Positions 1 through 6,577 of a stretch of DNA of 10,275 bases are shown piece by piece; the first letter of the stretch is position 1; every line of letters starts with the position of its first letter. Origin of the DNA: an uncultured Microbacteriaceae bacterium. Its GTDB lineage: Bacteria; Actinomycetota; Actinomycetes; Actinomycetales; Microbacteriaceae. The DNA lies in NCBI GenBank assembly GCA_937896185.1, contig CALBMG010000181.1, forward strand, positions 1-10,275, given 5' to 3'. The translations under genes were made by a program, and so were the position numbers. The notes below the pieces were generated by a model, which was not told the DNA's origin, searched no databases, and worked only from the letters and a program-made list of their open reading frames with translations.

Positions 1-1
1 A

Positions 2-283
2 TTCCACGTATTCGAGGCCGGCCTCGGCAACCCCGCCTTCAACGGTCCCCGCCGCGTGTTCACCGGACCCAACCACCCCTATTTCACCAATGTCGCGGCC
101 ATGCCCGGCGCTGGTGTGGGCACCGGTTACGCGGAAGCGTTCACCGCCGAAATCCAGGAATTCCTGGTGTGCGTGGGATCAGGTCAGCCGATGGATACCC
201 ACTTTGGTGTCGCGCACCAGACGATGAAGGTCGTCGATGCCGCACTGGTATCCGCCGCCGAACACCGTCCTGTCGCCCTCTAG
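2..283 (+). CDS. Gfo/Idh/MocA-family oxidoreductase, C-terminal fragment
   Basis: This is the last 93 residues of an open frame that enters from the left edge; the N-terminal NAD(P)-binding Rossmann domain is outside the window. The visible part resembles the C-terminal substrate domain of sugar or inositol dehydrogenases of the Gfo/Idh/MocA family. There is an N-H-P-Y segment, then a Gly-rich turn followed by GYAEAFTAEIQEFL, then a G-x-P pair and a final helix with VVDAALVSA, in the order seen in that family. Members oxidise or reduce sugar or cyclitol rings using NAD(P); the substrate cannot be told from this fragment. The frame ends in TAG at 281-283. It is convergent with umuC, and no strong hairpin follows its stop directly, the first clear one being at 502-534. 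The family call is from motif recognition only. Confidence 0.75.
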   Translation, partial: FHVFEAGLGNPAFNGPRRVFTGPNHPYFTNVAAMPGAGVGTGYAEAFTAEIQEFLVCVGSGQPMDTHFGVAHQTMKVVDAALVSAAEHRPVAL

Positions 284-548
284 GCGGCGGGCACAACGGA
301 TTTCGCGGTGTTCACCGCACCGCGAACTCCGCGAGCCGCGGGATCACCACAACCCCGAATTTCGTTCTTATGAAATTCTTAGGTTTCCCACATGCTCGGC
401 ACAGACTCGTTCCGTAATTTTTTCATTAGAAGGCATCGGGCCCGGCCCCACCTTCCAGCGATTGCGGGCTAGTCACCCTTGATTCATTACCTCCTTTCAT
501 GCAAAGGGCCCCGATGTGGTGTCGGGGCCCTTTGTGGTTCCCGGGGTA
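284..548. other. Intergenic gap with several inverted repeats, no convincing gene
   Basis: This gap lies between two convergent genes. It contains an 8-bp inverted repeat (302-309 with 319-326), a 7-bp inverted repeat GAATTTC/GAAATTC (357-363 with 372-378), a composite G/C-rich hairpin (429-455) and the strong hairpin at 502-534. The stretch 355-425 is more AT-rich than the flanking genes. The plus strand carries ACCTCCTTTC at 490-499, the same ten bases as the core of the 16S rRNA 3' end. The short open frames here have no start signal and no recognisable product. A small RNA is possible and is discussed in the findings. Confidence 0.5.
502..534. terminator. Strong hairpin between convergent genes, probable bidirectional terminator
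   Basis: The 13-bp arms CAAAGGGCCCCGA (502-514) and TCGGGGCCCTTTG (522-534) are perfectly complementary with a 7-base loop. The stem lies 14 bp beyond the umuC stop on the minus strand and downstream of the oxidoreductase on the plus strand. The flanking T runs are short (three T inside the stem end), so it is not a textbook U-tract terminator. GC-rich hairpins with weak T tracts are common in actinobacteria. Confidence 0.7.
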
Positions 549-1829
549 TTACCGGGCGAAAACGGTGGCCAGTTCATCCCAGTGCGTGGTGGCGCGCGGC
601 GACAGCAGCTCGCGTTTCATCTCCCACCGCCTCGCCGACTTCAGCCCCGCCACCCCCAAACCGATGCTCGATGCACCAAACCGATCTGTCACCGTGTCGA
701 GAGCCCGACCCACCTGACGCAGTTCGGACACGGGGGTGAAAATTTCGAGAAACTCGGACGGTTTCGCGCGCGATATTTCGTGCAACATGATGCCGGCGCG
801 CACATATTTGTTGCCATCCACCACACGCCCCAACAGGGCCTGTGAACATGCAGCGGCTATCTGGATCGGGTCATCCGTGGAATCATCGAAACGGACCGCC
901 ACAAACGGTGCATGATTTTCGGCATTCGCGAACCGCGACGTGGCCGCATAACAGGTCAGCGCCCCCGCCACATAACCCTGTTTGCGCAGCCGCTTGCTGA
1001 CCCGCGCCGCATACACCGCCAACACTTGCTCCATCTCGGCGCGCGTGGTGACGGGGGTCGAAAAGCTGCGGGAATAGATGATCTGCCCCTTAATTTCGCG
1101 CATGCTGTCGATCGAAATGCAGTCAATCCCTCGCAGCTCGTGCACCGTGCGCTGCAACACGACGCTGAACCGTTTCCGAATGAATTCGGGGTCGCTATCC
1201 CGCAGATCACGAATGGTCAACACGCCGAGGTTCGTCAAACGTTTGCGCGTGCGACCGGCGACACCCCACAGTTCGGTGACGGGCATCGATTCCATCACCG
1301 CATTCACGCGTTCCGGTGTGAAATCGTCCAGATTGCACACCCCGTTCATGTACGGGGATTTTTTTGCGCCGTGATTCGCCAGTTTGGCCAGCGTCTTGGA
1401 CTGTGCGATGCCCACACACACGGGCAACCCGGTGTGACGGCGAATGGTGGCGCGCAGCTCGGCCGCCAGCGCCGAATTCTGGGCGGGAGTACCCGACAGA
1501 TGCAGAAAGGCTTCGTCGATGCTGTACACCTCGAGGTGCGAGGTGAAACGTCCCGCGATCTCCATCACCCGGGAGGACAAATCGCCATAAAGCTCGTAAT
1601 TCGAGGACCGCGCCACGATCCCAAACTTTTCTGCCATCGGTGCCAGGCTGAACCACGGCGCCCCCATCGTGACGCCCAACGCCTTGGCCTCGGCACTGCG
1701 GGCCACCACACAACCATCATTATTGGACAACACCACGACGGGTCGACCCTCCAATTTGGGGTCAAAGACGCGCTCGCACGACGCAAAAAAGTTGTTGACA
1801 TCCAGCAGCGCAGTGCGCTGATCAGACAC
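549..1829 (-). CDS. umuC: UmuC, catalytic subunit of DNA polymerase V-type translesion polymerase
   Basis: This encodes a 426-residue Y-family DNA polymerase close in length to E. coli UmuC (422). The N-terminal catalytic block DVNNFFASCE has the metal-binding Asp10 and a Phe at 15 in the steric-gate position (Tyr11 in E. coli). SNNDGCVVAR (35-44) and SSNYELYGD (75-83) match UmuC closely, and YSIDEAF carries the catalytic pair Asp105-Glu106. A helix-hairpin-helix thumb and little-finger region follow, and the C-terminus (WEMKRELLSP then TTHWDEL) is the UmuC-type DUF4113 tail. With processed UmuD it copies past lesions during the SOS response. The start is GTG at 1829; it overlaps the umuD stop by 8 bp (GTGTCTGA), so translation is probably coupled. 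All catalytic residues are present and the frame is intact. Confidence 0.95.
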   Translation of the reverse strand: MSDQRTALLDVNNFFASCERVFDPKLEGRPVVVLSNNDGCVVARSAEAKALGVTMGAPWFSLAPMAEKFGIVARSSNYELYGDLSSRVMEIAGRFTSHLEVYSIDEAFLHLSGTPAQNSALAAELRATIRRHTGLPVCVGIAQSKTLAKLANHGAKKSPYMNGVCNLDDFTPERVNAVMESMPVTELWGVAGRTRKRLTNLGVLTIRDLRDSDPEFIRKRFSVVLQRTVHELRGIDCISIDSMREIKGQIIYSRSFSTPVTTRAEMEQVLAVYAARVSKRLRKQGYVAGALTCYAATSRFANAENHAPFVAVRFDDSTDDPIQIAAACSQALLGRVVDGNKYVRAGIMLHEISRAKPSEFLEIFTPVSELRQVGRALDTVTDRFGASSIGLGVAGLKSARRWEMKRELLSPRATTHWDELATVFAR

Positions 1830-2256
1830 GGTGCAAACACCTCGTCACGACACCCCAAATGGTGAGCTCACTCAGACTGGCCACCACAATGTCCGGGTAC
1901 CGCGGATTCTCGGCGCGCAACACCACCCGGTCGCGCAACACCGACAGTCGTTTCAACGTCAGTTCGCCATCGACCACCGCCACCACGACCACACCGTCAC
2001 GCGGCTCAATCGAACGATCAACGATGACCTCGTCCCCGTCACTGATTCCCGCATCACGCATGCTGTCGCCCGCCACCCGCACAATAAACGTCGACGTGAT
2101 GTCGCGAATCAGGTGGGCGTTCAGGTCGATCCGGCCATCGAAATAGTCCTGAGCCGGCGACGGAAAACCCGCCGCAACCCCCACCGGTGACACCAGAATT
2201 CCCGCAGCATCATCGAACGGGGACAACACTTTCGCGATATCCACCACAACTGCCAT
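1822..2256 (-). CDS. umuD: UmuD, SOS-induced self-cleaving polymerase V subunit (S24 peptidase fold)
   Basis: With the start at ATG 2256 this is a 144-residue S24/LexA-like protein (E. coli UmuD is 139). Gly-Phe-Pro-Ser-Pro-Ala at 30-35 follows the expected self-cleavage bond, here Ala29-Gly30 where E. coli UmuD has Cys24-Gly25. GDSM contains the nucleophile Ser65, and the general base is Lys102 in LTLKRL; the 37-residue spacing equals Ser60-Lys97 of E. coli. RecA-stimulated cleavage would activate it as partner of UmuC. An in-frame ATG lies 12 bases further upstream (2268). I prefer 2256 because GGAGG at 2262-2266 sits 5 bases before it, and the upstream ATG overlaps that ribosome site. It is the first gene of the umuDC operon, behind a LexA box. 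Confidence 0.94.
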   Translation of the reverse strand: MAVVVDIAKVLSPFDDAAGILVSPVGVAAGFPSPAQDYFDGRIDLNAHLIRDITSTFIVRVAGDSMRDAGISDGDEVIVDRSIEPRDGVVVVAVVDGELTLKRLSVLRDRVVLRAENPRYPDIVVASLSELTIWGVVTRCLHRV

Positions 2257-2268
2257 GAGCGCCTCCAT

Positions 2269-2284
2269 TAGAACATATGTTCGA
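2269..2284 (-). promoter_or_regulatory. LexA (SOS) box upstream of umuDC
   Basis: The plus strand reads TAGAACATATGTTCGA. Its core GAAC-ATAT-GTTC is a perfect palindrome that fits the actinobacterial/Bacillus-type SOS box (TCGAAC-N4-GTTCGA) with one mismatch in the outer bases. It lies 12 bp before the preferred umuD start codon, so bound LexA would block transcription initiation or early elongation. This predicts DNA-damage induction of umuDC. I could not assign a confident -35/-10 pair here. Confidence 0.9.
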
Positions 2285-2341
2285 ATAGTTGAGCATAGCC
2301 CTCCGACATGAAAAACACCAGCGGGCGATCAGGGCAAAGCA

Positions 2342-2371
2342 AAAGCCCCGGTCGTGGAGGACCGAGGCTTT
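2342..2371 (-). terminator. Intrinsic terminator of tRNA-Lys
   Basis: On the minus strand the stem AAAGCCTCGGTC / GACCGGGGCTTT has 12 pairs including one G-T wobble and a 6-base loop, followed by TTTGCTTT-like T-rich sequence. It begins 3 bases after the last base of the tRNA gene and so should end the tRNA-Lys transcript before the umuDC promoter region. Confidence 0.85.
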
Positions 2372-2373
2372 CG

Positions 2374-2446
<73 letters not shown>

Positions 2447-2485
2447 GTGTGCTTTCGCAACTAGACGACTTTAGCATAAAAATTG

Positions 2486-2508
2486 GCGCGAACATAACGC
2501 GCTATTCT
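2486..2508 (+). promoter_or_regulatory. Probable bcp promoter (-10 TATTCT) with small inverted repeat
   Basis: TATTCT at 2503-2508 fits the actinobacterial -10 pattern TAnnnT and lies exactly 6 bases before the bcp start codon at 2515. Transcription would therefore begin at or next to the ATG (a leaderless mRNA), which explains the absence of any Shine-Dalgarno sequence. Immediately upstream is a 5-bp inverted repeat GCGCG-AACATAA-CGCGC (2486-2502) between the -10 and the likely -35, which could be an operator. Confidence 0.55.
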
Positions 2509-2514
2509 GATGCC

Positions 2515-2979
2515 ATGACACTCGAAATTGGCTCCGCTGCCCCCGCTTTCACCCTGCCCGATGCCGACGGCAACACCGTGTCGCTCAGCGACTACCGCGG
2601 CAAGAAGGTCATCGTCTATTTTTACCCCGCAGCCAGCACCCCTGGGTGCACCACCCAGGCTTGTGACTTCCGCGACAACATGGCCGCGTTGACCAGCGCC
2701 GGCTACGTCGTCATCGGCATTTCGCCGGACAAGGCGCCCGCCTTGCAGAAGTTCATCGCCAACGAATCGATCCCCTTCACCCTGCTGGGCGACCCCGACA
2801 AGGACACCCTGTTGGCCTATGGTGCGTTCGGAAAAAAGATGATGTATGGCAAGGAAGTCCAGGGAGTGATTCGTTCGACGTTCGTCATCGACGAGAACGG
2901 CATCCTGACCCACTGCCTGTACAACGTGAAAGCTACCGGTCACGTGGCCATGCTGAAAAACAAGTTGGGTGTGGCGTAA
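2515..2979 (+). CDS. bcp: Bcp/PrxQ-type thioredoxin-dependent peroxiredoxin
   Basis: This is a 154-residue atypical 2-Cys peroxiredoxin that reduces hydrogen peroxide and organic peroxides in the cytoplasm using thioredoxin. After an AhpC/TSA-type N-terminus (GSAAPAFTLPDADG, 6-19), the active site reads YFYPAASTPGCTTQACDF. It has peroxidatic Cys45 and resolving Cys50, the same numbering as E. coli Bcp, and Thr42 and Arg120 (IRSTF) complete the usual active-site set. Length is normal for the family. The frame is open back to position 2443, but I choose ATG 2515: the protein then starts where Bcp proteins start, and a -10 box sits 6 bases upstream. The upstream part of the open frame overlaps the tRNA gene. 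Its TAA stop (2977-2979) directly abuts the stop of the convergent membrane protein gene, with no hairpin between. Confidence 0.95.
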   Translation: MTLEIGSAAPAFTLPDADGNTVSLSDYRGKKVIVYFYPAASTPGCTTQACDFRDNMAALTSAGYVVIGISPDKAPALQKFIANESIPFTLLGDPDKDTLLAYGAFGKKMMYGKEVQGVIRSTFVIDENGILTHCLYNVKATGHVAMLKNKLGVA

Positions 2980-3357
2980 CTAGCGCGACAGTTTTGCGCC
3001 GATTGACGGCGAGAACAGCATCATTACCGCGACGTACACGGCGGGGATCCCCAAAATCAGGGCGATATCGAGGCGCGCGTCAGCGCCTTGGTTCGATGCG
3101 ATAGCCACACCGAGGACCATGACCTCCCACACGAGGATGGCGCCGCGGGTGTAGGGGTTTCCGCGCTGGAATCCGCGGGACACGATCGAGAGCAGCACGG
3201 CGAACAACAACACCAGGGTGTCGAGGAACAGGGTGGATGCCAATGACACAGATTTTTCGGTGAACGACAGCACAATCAGGTAGCCGGCAGCCAACCACAG
3301 TGCGACGGTCTGCAGCCACAAGACTGTGGCCACCGAGTTAACGGCAAATTTACGCAT
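2980..3357 (-). CDS. Small membrane protein with four predicted helices, function unknown
   Basis: This 125-residue protein is strongly hydrophobic, with likely membrane helices at about 8-30, 41-60, 72-87 and 96-114. Short polar connectors include SRGFQRGNPYTRG (60-72) and SNQGADARLD (88-97), and the start MRKF fits a positive-inside N-terminus. I see no catalytic motif. Small four-helix proteins of this type are common in actinobacteria and usually annotated as hypothetical. It starts at ATG 3357, preceded on the minus strand by GGGGAAAG and six T, a moderate ribosome site. TAGATT (minus strand, 3378-3373) is a possible -10. It diverges from whiB1 and its 3' end abuts bcp. Confidence 0.8.
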   Translation of the reverse strand: MRKFAVNSVATVLWLQTVALWLAAGYLIVLSFTEKSVSLASTLFLDTLVLLFAVLLSIVSRGFQRGNPYTRGAILVWEVMVLGVAIASNQGADARLDIALILGIPAVYVAVMMLFSPSIGAKLSR

Positions 3358-3534
3358 AAAAAACTTTCCCCGAATCTATTGATTTGTGTCCGAATATGTG
3401 CGACTCTATCTGAGGTTGAAGTTCGTCCCCGACGGTGTGGACATTTCCCAAGCATTATGCATTCATTTTCCTCGTGTGGCAGCAGCCACGCAAACGCTGG
3501 AACCCCGCGTTTCAGCACAACAAAAGGAGTCCTC
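3358..3534. promoter_or_regulatory. Divergent promoter region and whiB1 5' leader
   Basis: This 177-bp stretch separates the membrane protein gene (minus) from whiB1 (plus). It is the only long upstream region in the right part of the window, so whiB1 probably has a substantial untranslated leader or several promoters. Candidate plus-strand elements are TTGATT (3379-3384) with GACTCT (3402-3407, 17-bp spacing) and TTGAAG (3416-3421) with GACATT (3440-3445, 18-bp spacing). Neither pair is strong. The ribosome site AAGGAG (3524-3529) lies 5 bases before the whiB1 ATG. I saw no clear CRP-type palindrome. Confidence 0.45.
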
Positions 3535-3783
3535 ATGGATTGGCGCGACAAGGCAGCTTGCCTCACAGTCGACCCCGAGTTGTTCTTCCCCGTCGGCAAC
3601 ACCGGCCCCGCACTCGACCAGATCGAACGCGCAAAGTCCGTCTGCGGACAGTGCTCGGTATCCGAAAACTGCCTGCAGTACGCACTCGAGACCAACCAGG
3701 ACTCTGGTGTCTGGGGCGGACTGAGCGAAGACGAGCGTCGTGCGCTGAAGCGTCGCGCAGCTCGCGCCCGCCGCGCGTCCTAA
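3535..3783 (+). CDS. whiB1: WhiB1-type iron-sulfur transcription factor
   Basis: This 82-residue protein closely resembles M. tuberculosis WhiB1 (84 residues), sharing the MDWR start, DPELFFPVGN (13-22), GPALDQI and the C-terminal SEDERRALKRR. The four cysteines Cys9, Cys37, Cys40 and Cys46 form the C-x27-C-x2-C-x5-C ligand set of a [4Fe-4S] cluster. GVWGG (58-62) is the conserved Wbl turn, and the basic tail (Lys/Arg-rich, 71-80) contacts DNA. In mycobacteria WhiB1 binds the primary sigma factor and its cluster reacts with nitric oxide; that role is inferred here from similarity. The start is ATG 3535 with AAGGAG 5 bases upstream; a longer open frame begins at 3379 but lacks family similarity. 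It faces pdtaS across a shared terminator, the same order as Rv3219-Rv3220c. Confidence 0.95.
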   Translation: MDWRDKAACLTVDPELFFPVGNTGPALDQIERAKSVCGQCSVSENCLQYALETNQDSGVWGGLSEDERRALKRRAARARRAS

Positions 3784-3801
3784 TACGACCGCACCACAGA
3801 C

Positions 3802-3835
3802 TTCGTGCCCTCGCATTGCGGGGGCACGAATTTTT
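3802..3835 (+). terminator. Intrinsic terminator of whiB1
   Basis: A 13-bp stem (TTCGTGCCCTCGC, 3802-3814, with GCGGGGGCACGAA, 3818-3830, one T-G wobble) with a 3-base loop is followed by TTTTT (3831-3835). It lies 18 bp after the whiB1 stop. On the minus strand the same stem lies just downstream of pdtaS and is preceded by A5 but followed by few T, so it may end pdtaS transcripts less efficiently. Confidence 0.92.
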
Positions 3836-3841
3836 ATACGA

Positions 3842-5332
3842 CTATTGAGCCTTGCGCTCCATGTACTTCAACGGAATGTCGATCGTGACTTCGGCACCGC
3901 TGTCCGGCAGCGAACGCCAGTCAATTCCGCCTGAGAGTTCGTTCTCAACCAGGGTGCGCACAATCTGCGTCCCCAGGCCCTGCCCCACCGTGCCCTCGGC
4001 GAGCCCCTTGCCGTTGTCGCTGACCGTGACACGCAACAGGTTGGGACCGCGTTCGGCCGTCACCACCACGGCACCACCGTCAACACCGACGAGGCCGTGT
4101 TCGACCGCATTAGTGACCAGCTCGGTGAGCACCACCGCGAGCGGTGTCGCAAATTCGCTGGGAAGCATGCCAAATTCACCGTGGATCGAGGGGCGCACCG
4201 TCGCGCCACTGGTCTGGGCCACCTCGGCGGCCAGCTGGGTCACGCGGGACGCCACCTCGTCAAAGTCCACGGTCTGAGCCAATCCCGACGCGAGGGTGTC
4301 GTGCACGACAGCGATTGCCTCAACGCGGCGCATGGCTTGCGTCAGCGAATCTTTGGCCTCGACGGAATGCGCGCGACGAGCCTGAATACGCAACAGTGAC
4401 GCCACCGTCTGCAGGTTGTTCTTCACCCGGTGGTGAATTTCACGAATCGTGGCGTCCTTCGTGATCAGTTCGCGTTCGAATCGGCGCAGTTCTGTGACAT
4501 CGCGAATCAAAATGATCGCACCAAAACGTTCACCCAACCGCTTTAACGGAATCGAGCGAATGGTCATCGTGGCGCCGCCCGTTTCGATGTCGGTTCGCCA
4601 TGGCGCGCGACCCGCCGTAATCAACGGCAGAGACTCGTCGGTGCTGTGCAGGTAACCCAGCACGGTTTCGGCGATTGCCGTCAGGGATGCGCCCTCAATC
4701 TCGTTGATGTAACCGAAACGGTGCAAAGCCGACAACGCATTGGGGCTGGCAAACTGCACGACGCCGTCGACGTCCAACCGCATCAAACCGTCCGAGGCGC
4801 GAGGCGCACCCAGCTTGGGCCCCGCCGGAGCGCCGCTGTCGGGGAACGCGCCCTCGGAAATCATGTTGAACAGTTCCTCGGCCGACGACACAAATGTGGT
4901 GGCCTGACGCGAGGTCTGCTGACGGGCCTCTGCGAGGTTGATGTGGCGCGACAGAACTGCGATGGGAACCAGCGACGACGAGTCCCCGCGGCGCACCGGC
5001 ACTGCACGAATTTTGGTCGCAGTTTCTTCAAACCAGATGGGCTCGGTGGTGTCAACGATCACACCGCGGCGCACGCATTCCGACATCAGCATGACCCATT
5101 CGGGCGGAATCGTGTTGCCCACGATGTCCCGATAGAACAGGGTGTTCGCGCTCGACGGACGGAACAGCGCCCCCGCCACGAAACCGCCGTCAACTGTGGG
5201 CAACCACAGGACAATGTCGGCCAGCGCGAGGTCTGCTGTCAGCTGACCTTCGGCGTGCAACAGGTGCAACCATTCGATGTCTTCCGCCGACAGGTTAGTG
5301 TGACGTTCGGCGAGTTCAGACAGCGTTGACAT
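3842..5332 (-). CDS. pdtaS: PdtaS-type cytosolic sensor histidine kinase (GAF-PAS-HisKA_2-HATPase)
   Basis: This 496-residue kinase matches M. tuberculosis PdtaS (Rv3220c, about 501 residues) along its length. It has an MSTL start, an N-terminal GAF-like domain (about 1-150), a linker with EGAFPD, then a PAS-like domain (about 180-285) containing RLDVDGVVQFASPNALSA and ending ILIRDVTEL. The dimerisation/phosphoacceptor helix is KDATIREIHHRVKNNLQTV (292-310); the phosphorylated residue is most likely His301 of HRVKNN. The HATPase domain has Asn408 in ELVTNAVEHG, DNGKGL (439-444) and GQGLGTQIV. There is no membrane segment, so it is cytosolic. In mycobacteria the partner is PdtaR, an RNA-binding ANTAR antiterminator; no pdtaR lies in this window. 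ATG 5332 is only 9 bp after the upstream ATPase gene, indicating one operon. Confidence 0.93.
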   Translation of the reverse strand: MSTLSELAERHTNLSAEDIEWLHLLHAEGQLTADLALADIVLWLPTVDGGFVAGALFRPSSANTLFYRDIVGNTIPPEWVMLMSECVRRGVIVDTTEPIWFEETATKIRAVPVRRGDSSSLVPIAVLSRHINLAEARQQTSRQATTFVSSAEELFNMISEGAFPDSGAPAGPKLGAPRASDGLMRLDVDGVVQFASPNALSALHRFGYINEIEGASLTAIAETVLGYLHSTDESLPLITAGRAPWRTDIETGGATMTIRSIPLKRLGERFGAIILIRDVTELRRFERELITKDATIREIHHRVKNNLQTVASLLRIQARRAHSVEAKDSLTQAMRRVEAIAVVHDTLASGLAQTVDFDEVASRVTQLAAEVAQTSGATVRPSIHGEFGMLPSEFATPLAVVLTELVTNAVEHGLVGVDGGAVVVTAERGPNLLRVTVSDNGKGLAEGTVGQGLGTQIVRTLVENELSGGIDWRSLPDSGAEVTIDIPLKYMERKAQ

Positions 5333-5341
5333 TCCCCCAGA

Positions 5342-6577
5342 TTACCTGCCAAATAGCCCCTTTTTCGCGGTGGGACTCGGTGACACGATTCCCGCTCGGC
5401 ACGCCACCGCACGATATTCGGTTACGGCCCGAACCCGGGCAATGGTGTCGTGTAATCCTCCGCGCGAATCGGGCGGAATTGAATGGGCGGGACTTGTCGA
5501 CGTGAATCGTTCCAGTATTCGACGGGATTCATCGAATTCTCGGGGAGAAGCCCGATTGATCACCACGATGGGTTCATCGCACAGTTCGGAAATTTCATCG
5601 AGGCCCCGAATCAGCCGCGCCAATCCCACCGGGTCGGGAAGCCCCACTGCAATCACCGCGTCGGCCTGTTGGAGCGCCAACTGAGTGGTGCCGTTCCGGC
5701 TAGGCGCCACCGCATCAATCCATTCGTTGTCCTCGATACAGAAACCGACGACCACGTCATACATGCTCCGGGTCAGCTCGAACACTTCGCGCGCCTTGGA
5801 CCGTTCGGTTTCACCCCACCGTGATGTCCGTGGAATTCCGGTGAGGACGTCGAATTCGCCGGGGTCGTGTCGCACGACCTCACGCAGACGCAACACCTCG
5901 GATTCGGTCAACTGCCCCTTGCCGGCGAGTCGGCAGCACGCCGCAAACCCTGGTGTTTCATCCAACAACCCCAGCCCTATCGCCACCGACGAACCGTATG
6001 TATCGGCGTCGATCAAAAGGGTCGAGCGGCCGGACGTCGAGGCATGGTGCGCCAAGGCAATGGCCATGCTGGTGCGTCCCGGCGAGCCCAACGGGCCCCA
6101 CACGGCAATCATTCGAGGCTGCAGCTCGGCTTTTTCTTCCTCCGGCACGACATCGGGCTCATCCTCCGGCGCCCTCTGGTCGCCCGCCGCAGCCGACTCG
6201 AACCACGAAGTGAAGGGATTAACCTGCTCGCTGGGCACGACCTCGCGTTCCGAGACACCATCGACGAACAGCCGCCTGGCCGATTCCGGACTGGACACAC
6301 GATCGATACCCTCCAGCACGTCGACCCACAGCGCCTCGTCATCGGTCACCGCAATCGCGACAACCCGCACCTGGTTTTCTCGCGCCACCGTGATGAGCAG
6401 TGGGGTCAGAAATGTGACACTGGCCGACACCAACACGACGGTGACATCGCTGCCCTGCTGGAATCTGCGGACGGCGTCGATTGGGTCGTCGGTGCCCCAC
6501 CCGACCGTGCACCACTCCCCCAGCGGAGCCACCCAGTCGGCGAGGCTCTGGTCGCCGACAATCCCACACACAAACAT
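5342..6577 (-). CDS. Degenerate MinD/CpaE-like P-loop protein
   Basis: This 411-residue protein has an N-terminal receiver-like alpha/beta domain (about 1-115), an acidic linker (about 130-152) and a SIMIBI/ParA-MinD-like domain (about 155-400). The P-loop region reads WGPLGSPGRTS (160-170): the MinD signature lysine is Leu and the usual P-loop lysine is Arg168. LLIDADTYGSSVA (187-199) matches the ParA/MinD A' motif with Asp190 and Asp192. The expected Walker B segment is MYDVVVGFC (272-280), where I see no acidic residue at the usual end of the strand. The C-terminus KKGLFGR is basic. Relatives (CpaE) localise Flp/Tad pilus machinery or act in positioning, but no tad gene is present here. 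The start ATG 6577 shares one base with the stop of the SAF gene (TGATG), with GGAGG 6 bases before it. The ATPase activity is uncertain. Confidence 0.8.
   Translation of the reverse strand: MFVCGIVGDQSLADWVAPLGEWCTVGWGTDDPIDAVRRFQQGSDVTVVLVSASVTFLTPLLITVARENQVRVVAIAVTDDEALWVDVLEGIDRVSSPESARRLFVDGVSEREVVPSEQVNPFTSWFESAAAGDQRAPEDEPDVVPEEEKAELQPRMIAVWGPLGSPGRTSMAIALAHHASTSGRSTLLIDADTYGSSVAIGLGLLDETPGFAACCRLAGKGQLTESEVLRLREVVRHDPGEFDVLTGIPRTSRWGETERSKAREVFELTRSMYDVVVGFCIEDNEWIDAVAPSRNGTTQLALQQADAVIAVGLPDPVGLARLIRGLDEISELCDEPIVVINRASPREFDESRRILERFTSTSPAHSIPPDSRGGLHDTIARVRAVTEYRAVACRAGIVSPSPTAKKGLFGR

Noticed and set aside
485-500. Possible 16S rRNA 3' end (ACCTCCTTTC)
   Set aside because: The preceding bases lack the conserved helix 45 and GGATC sequence of 16S rRNA, so it is at most an anti-Shine-Dalgarno-like motif.
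912-1865. Open frame of 317 codons on the plus strand opposite umuC
   Set aside because: It is antisense to umuC, which has all catalytic motifs; the translation is rich in His, Arg and Gln without domain similarity.
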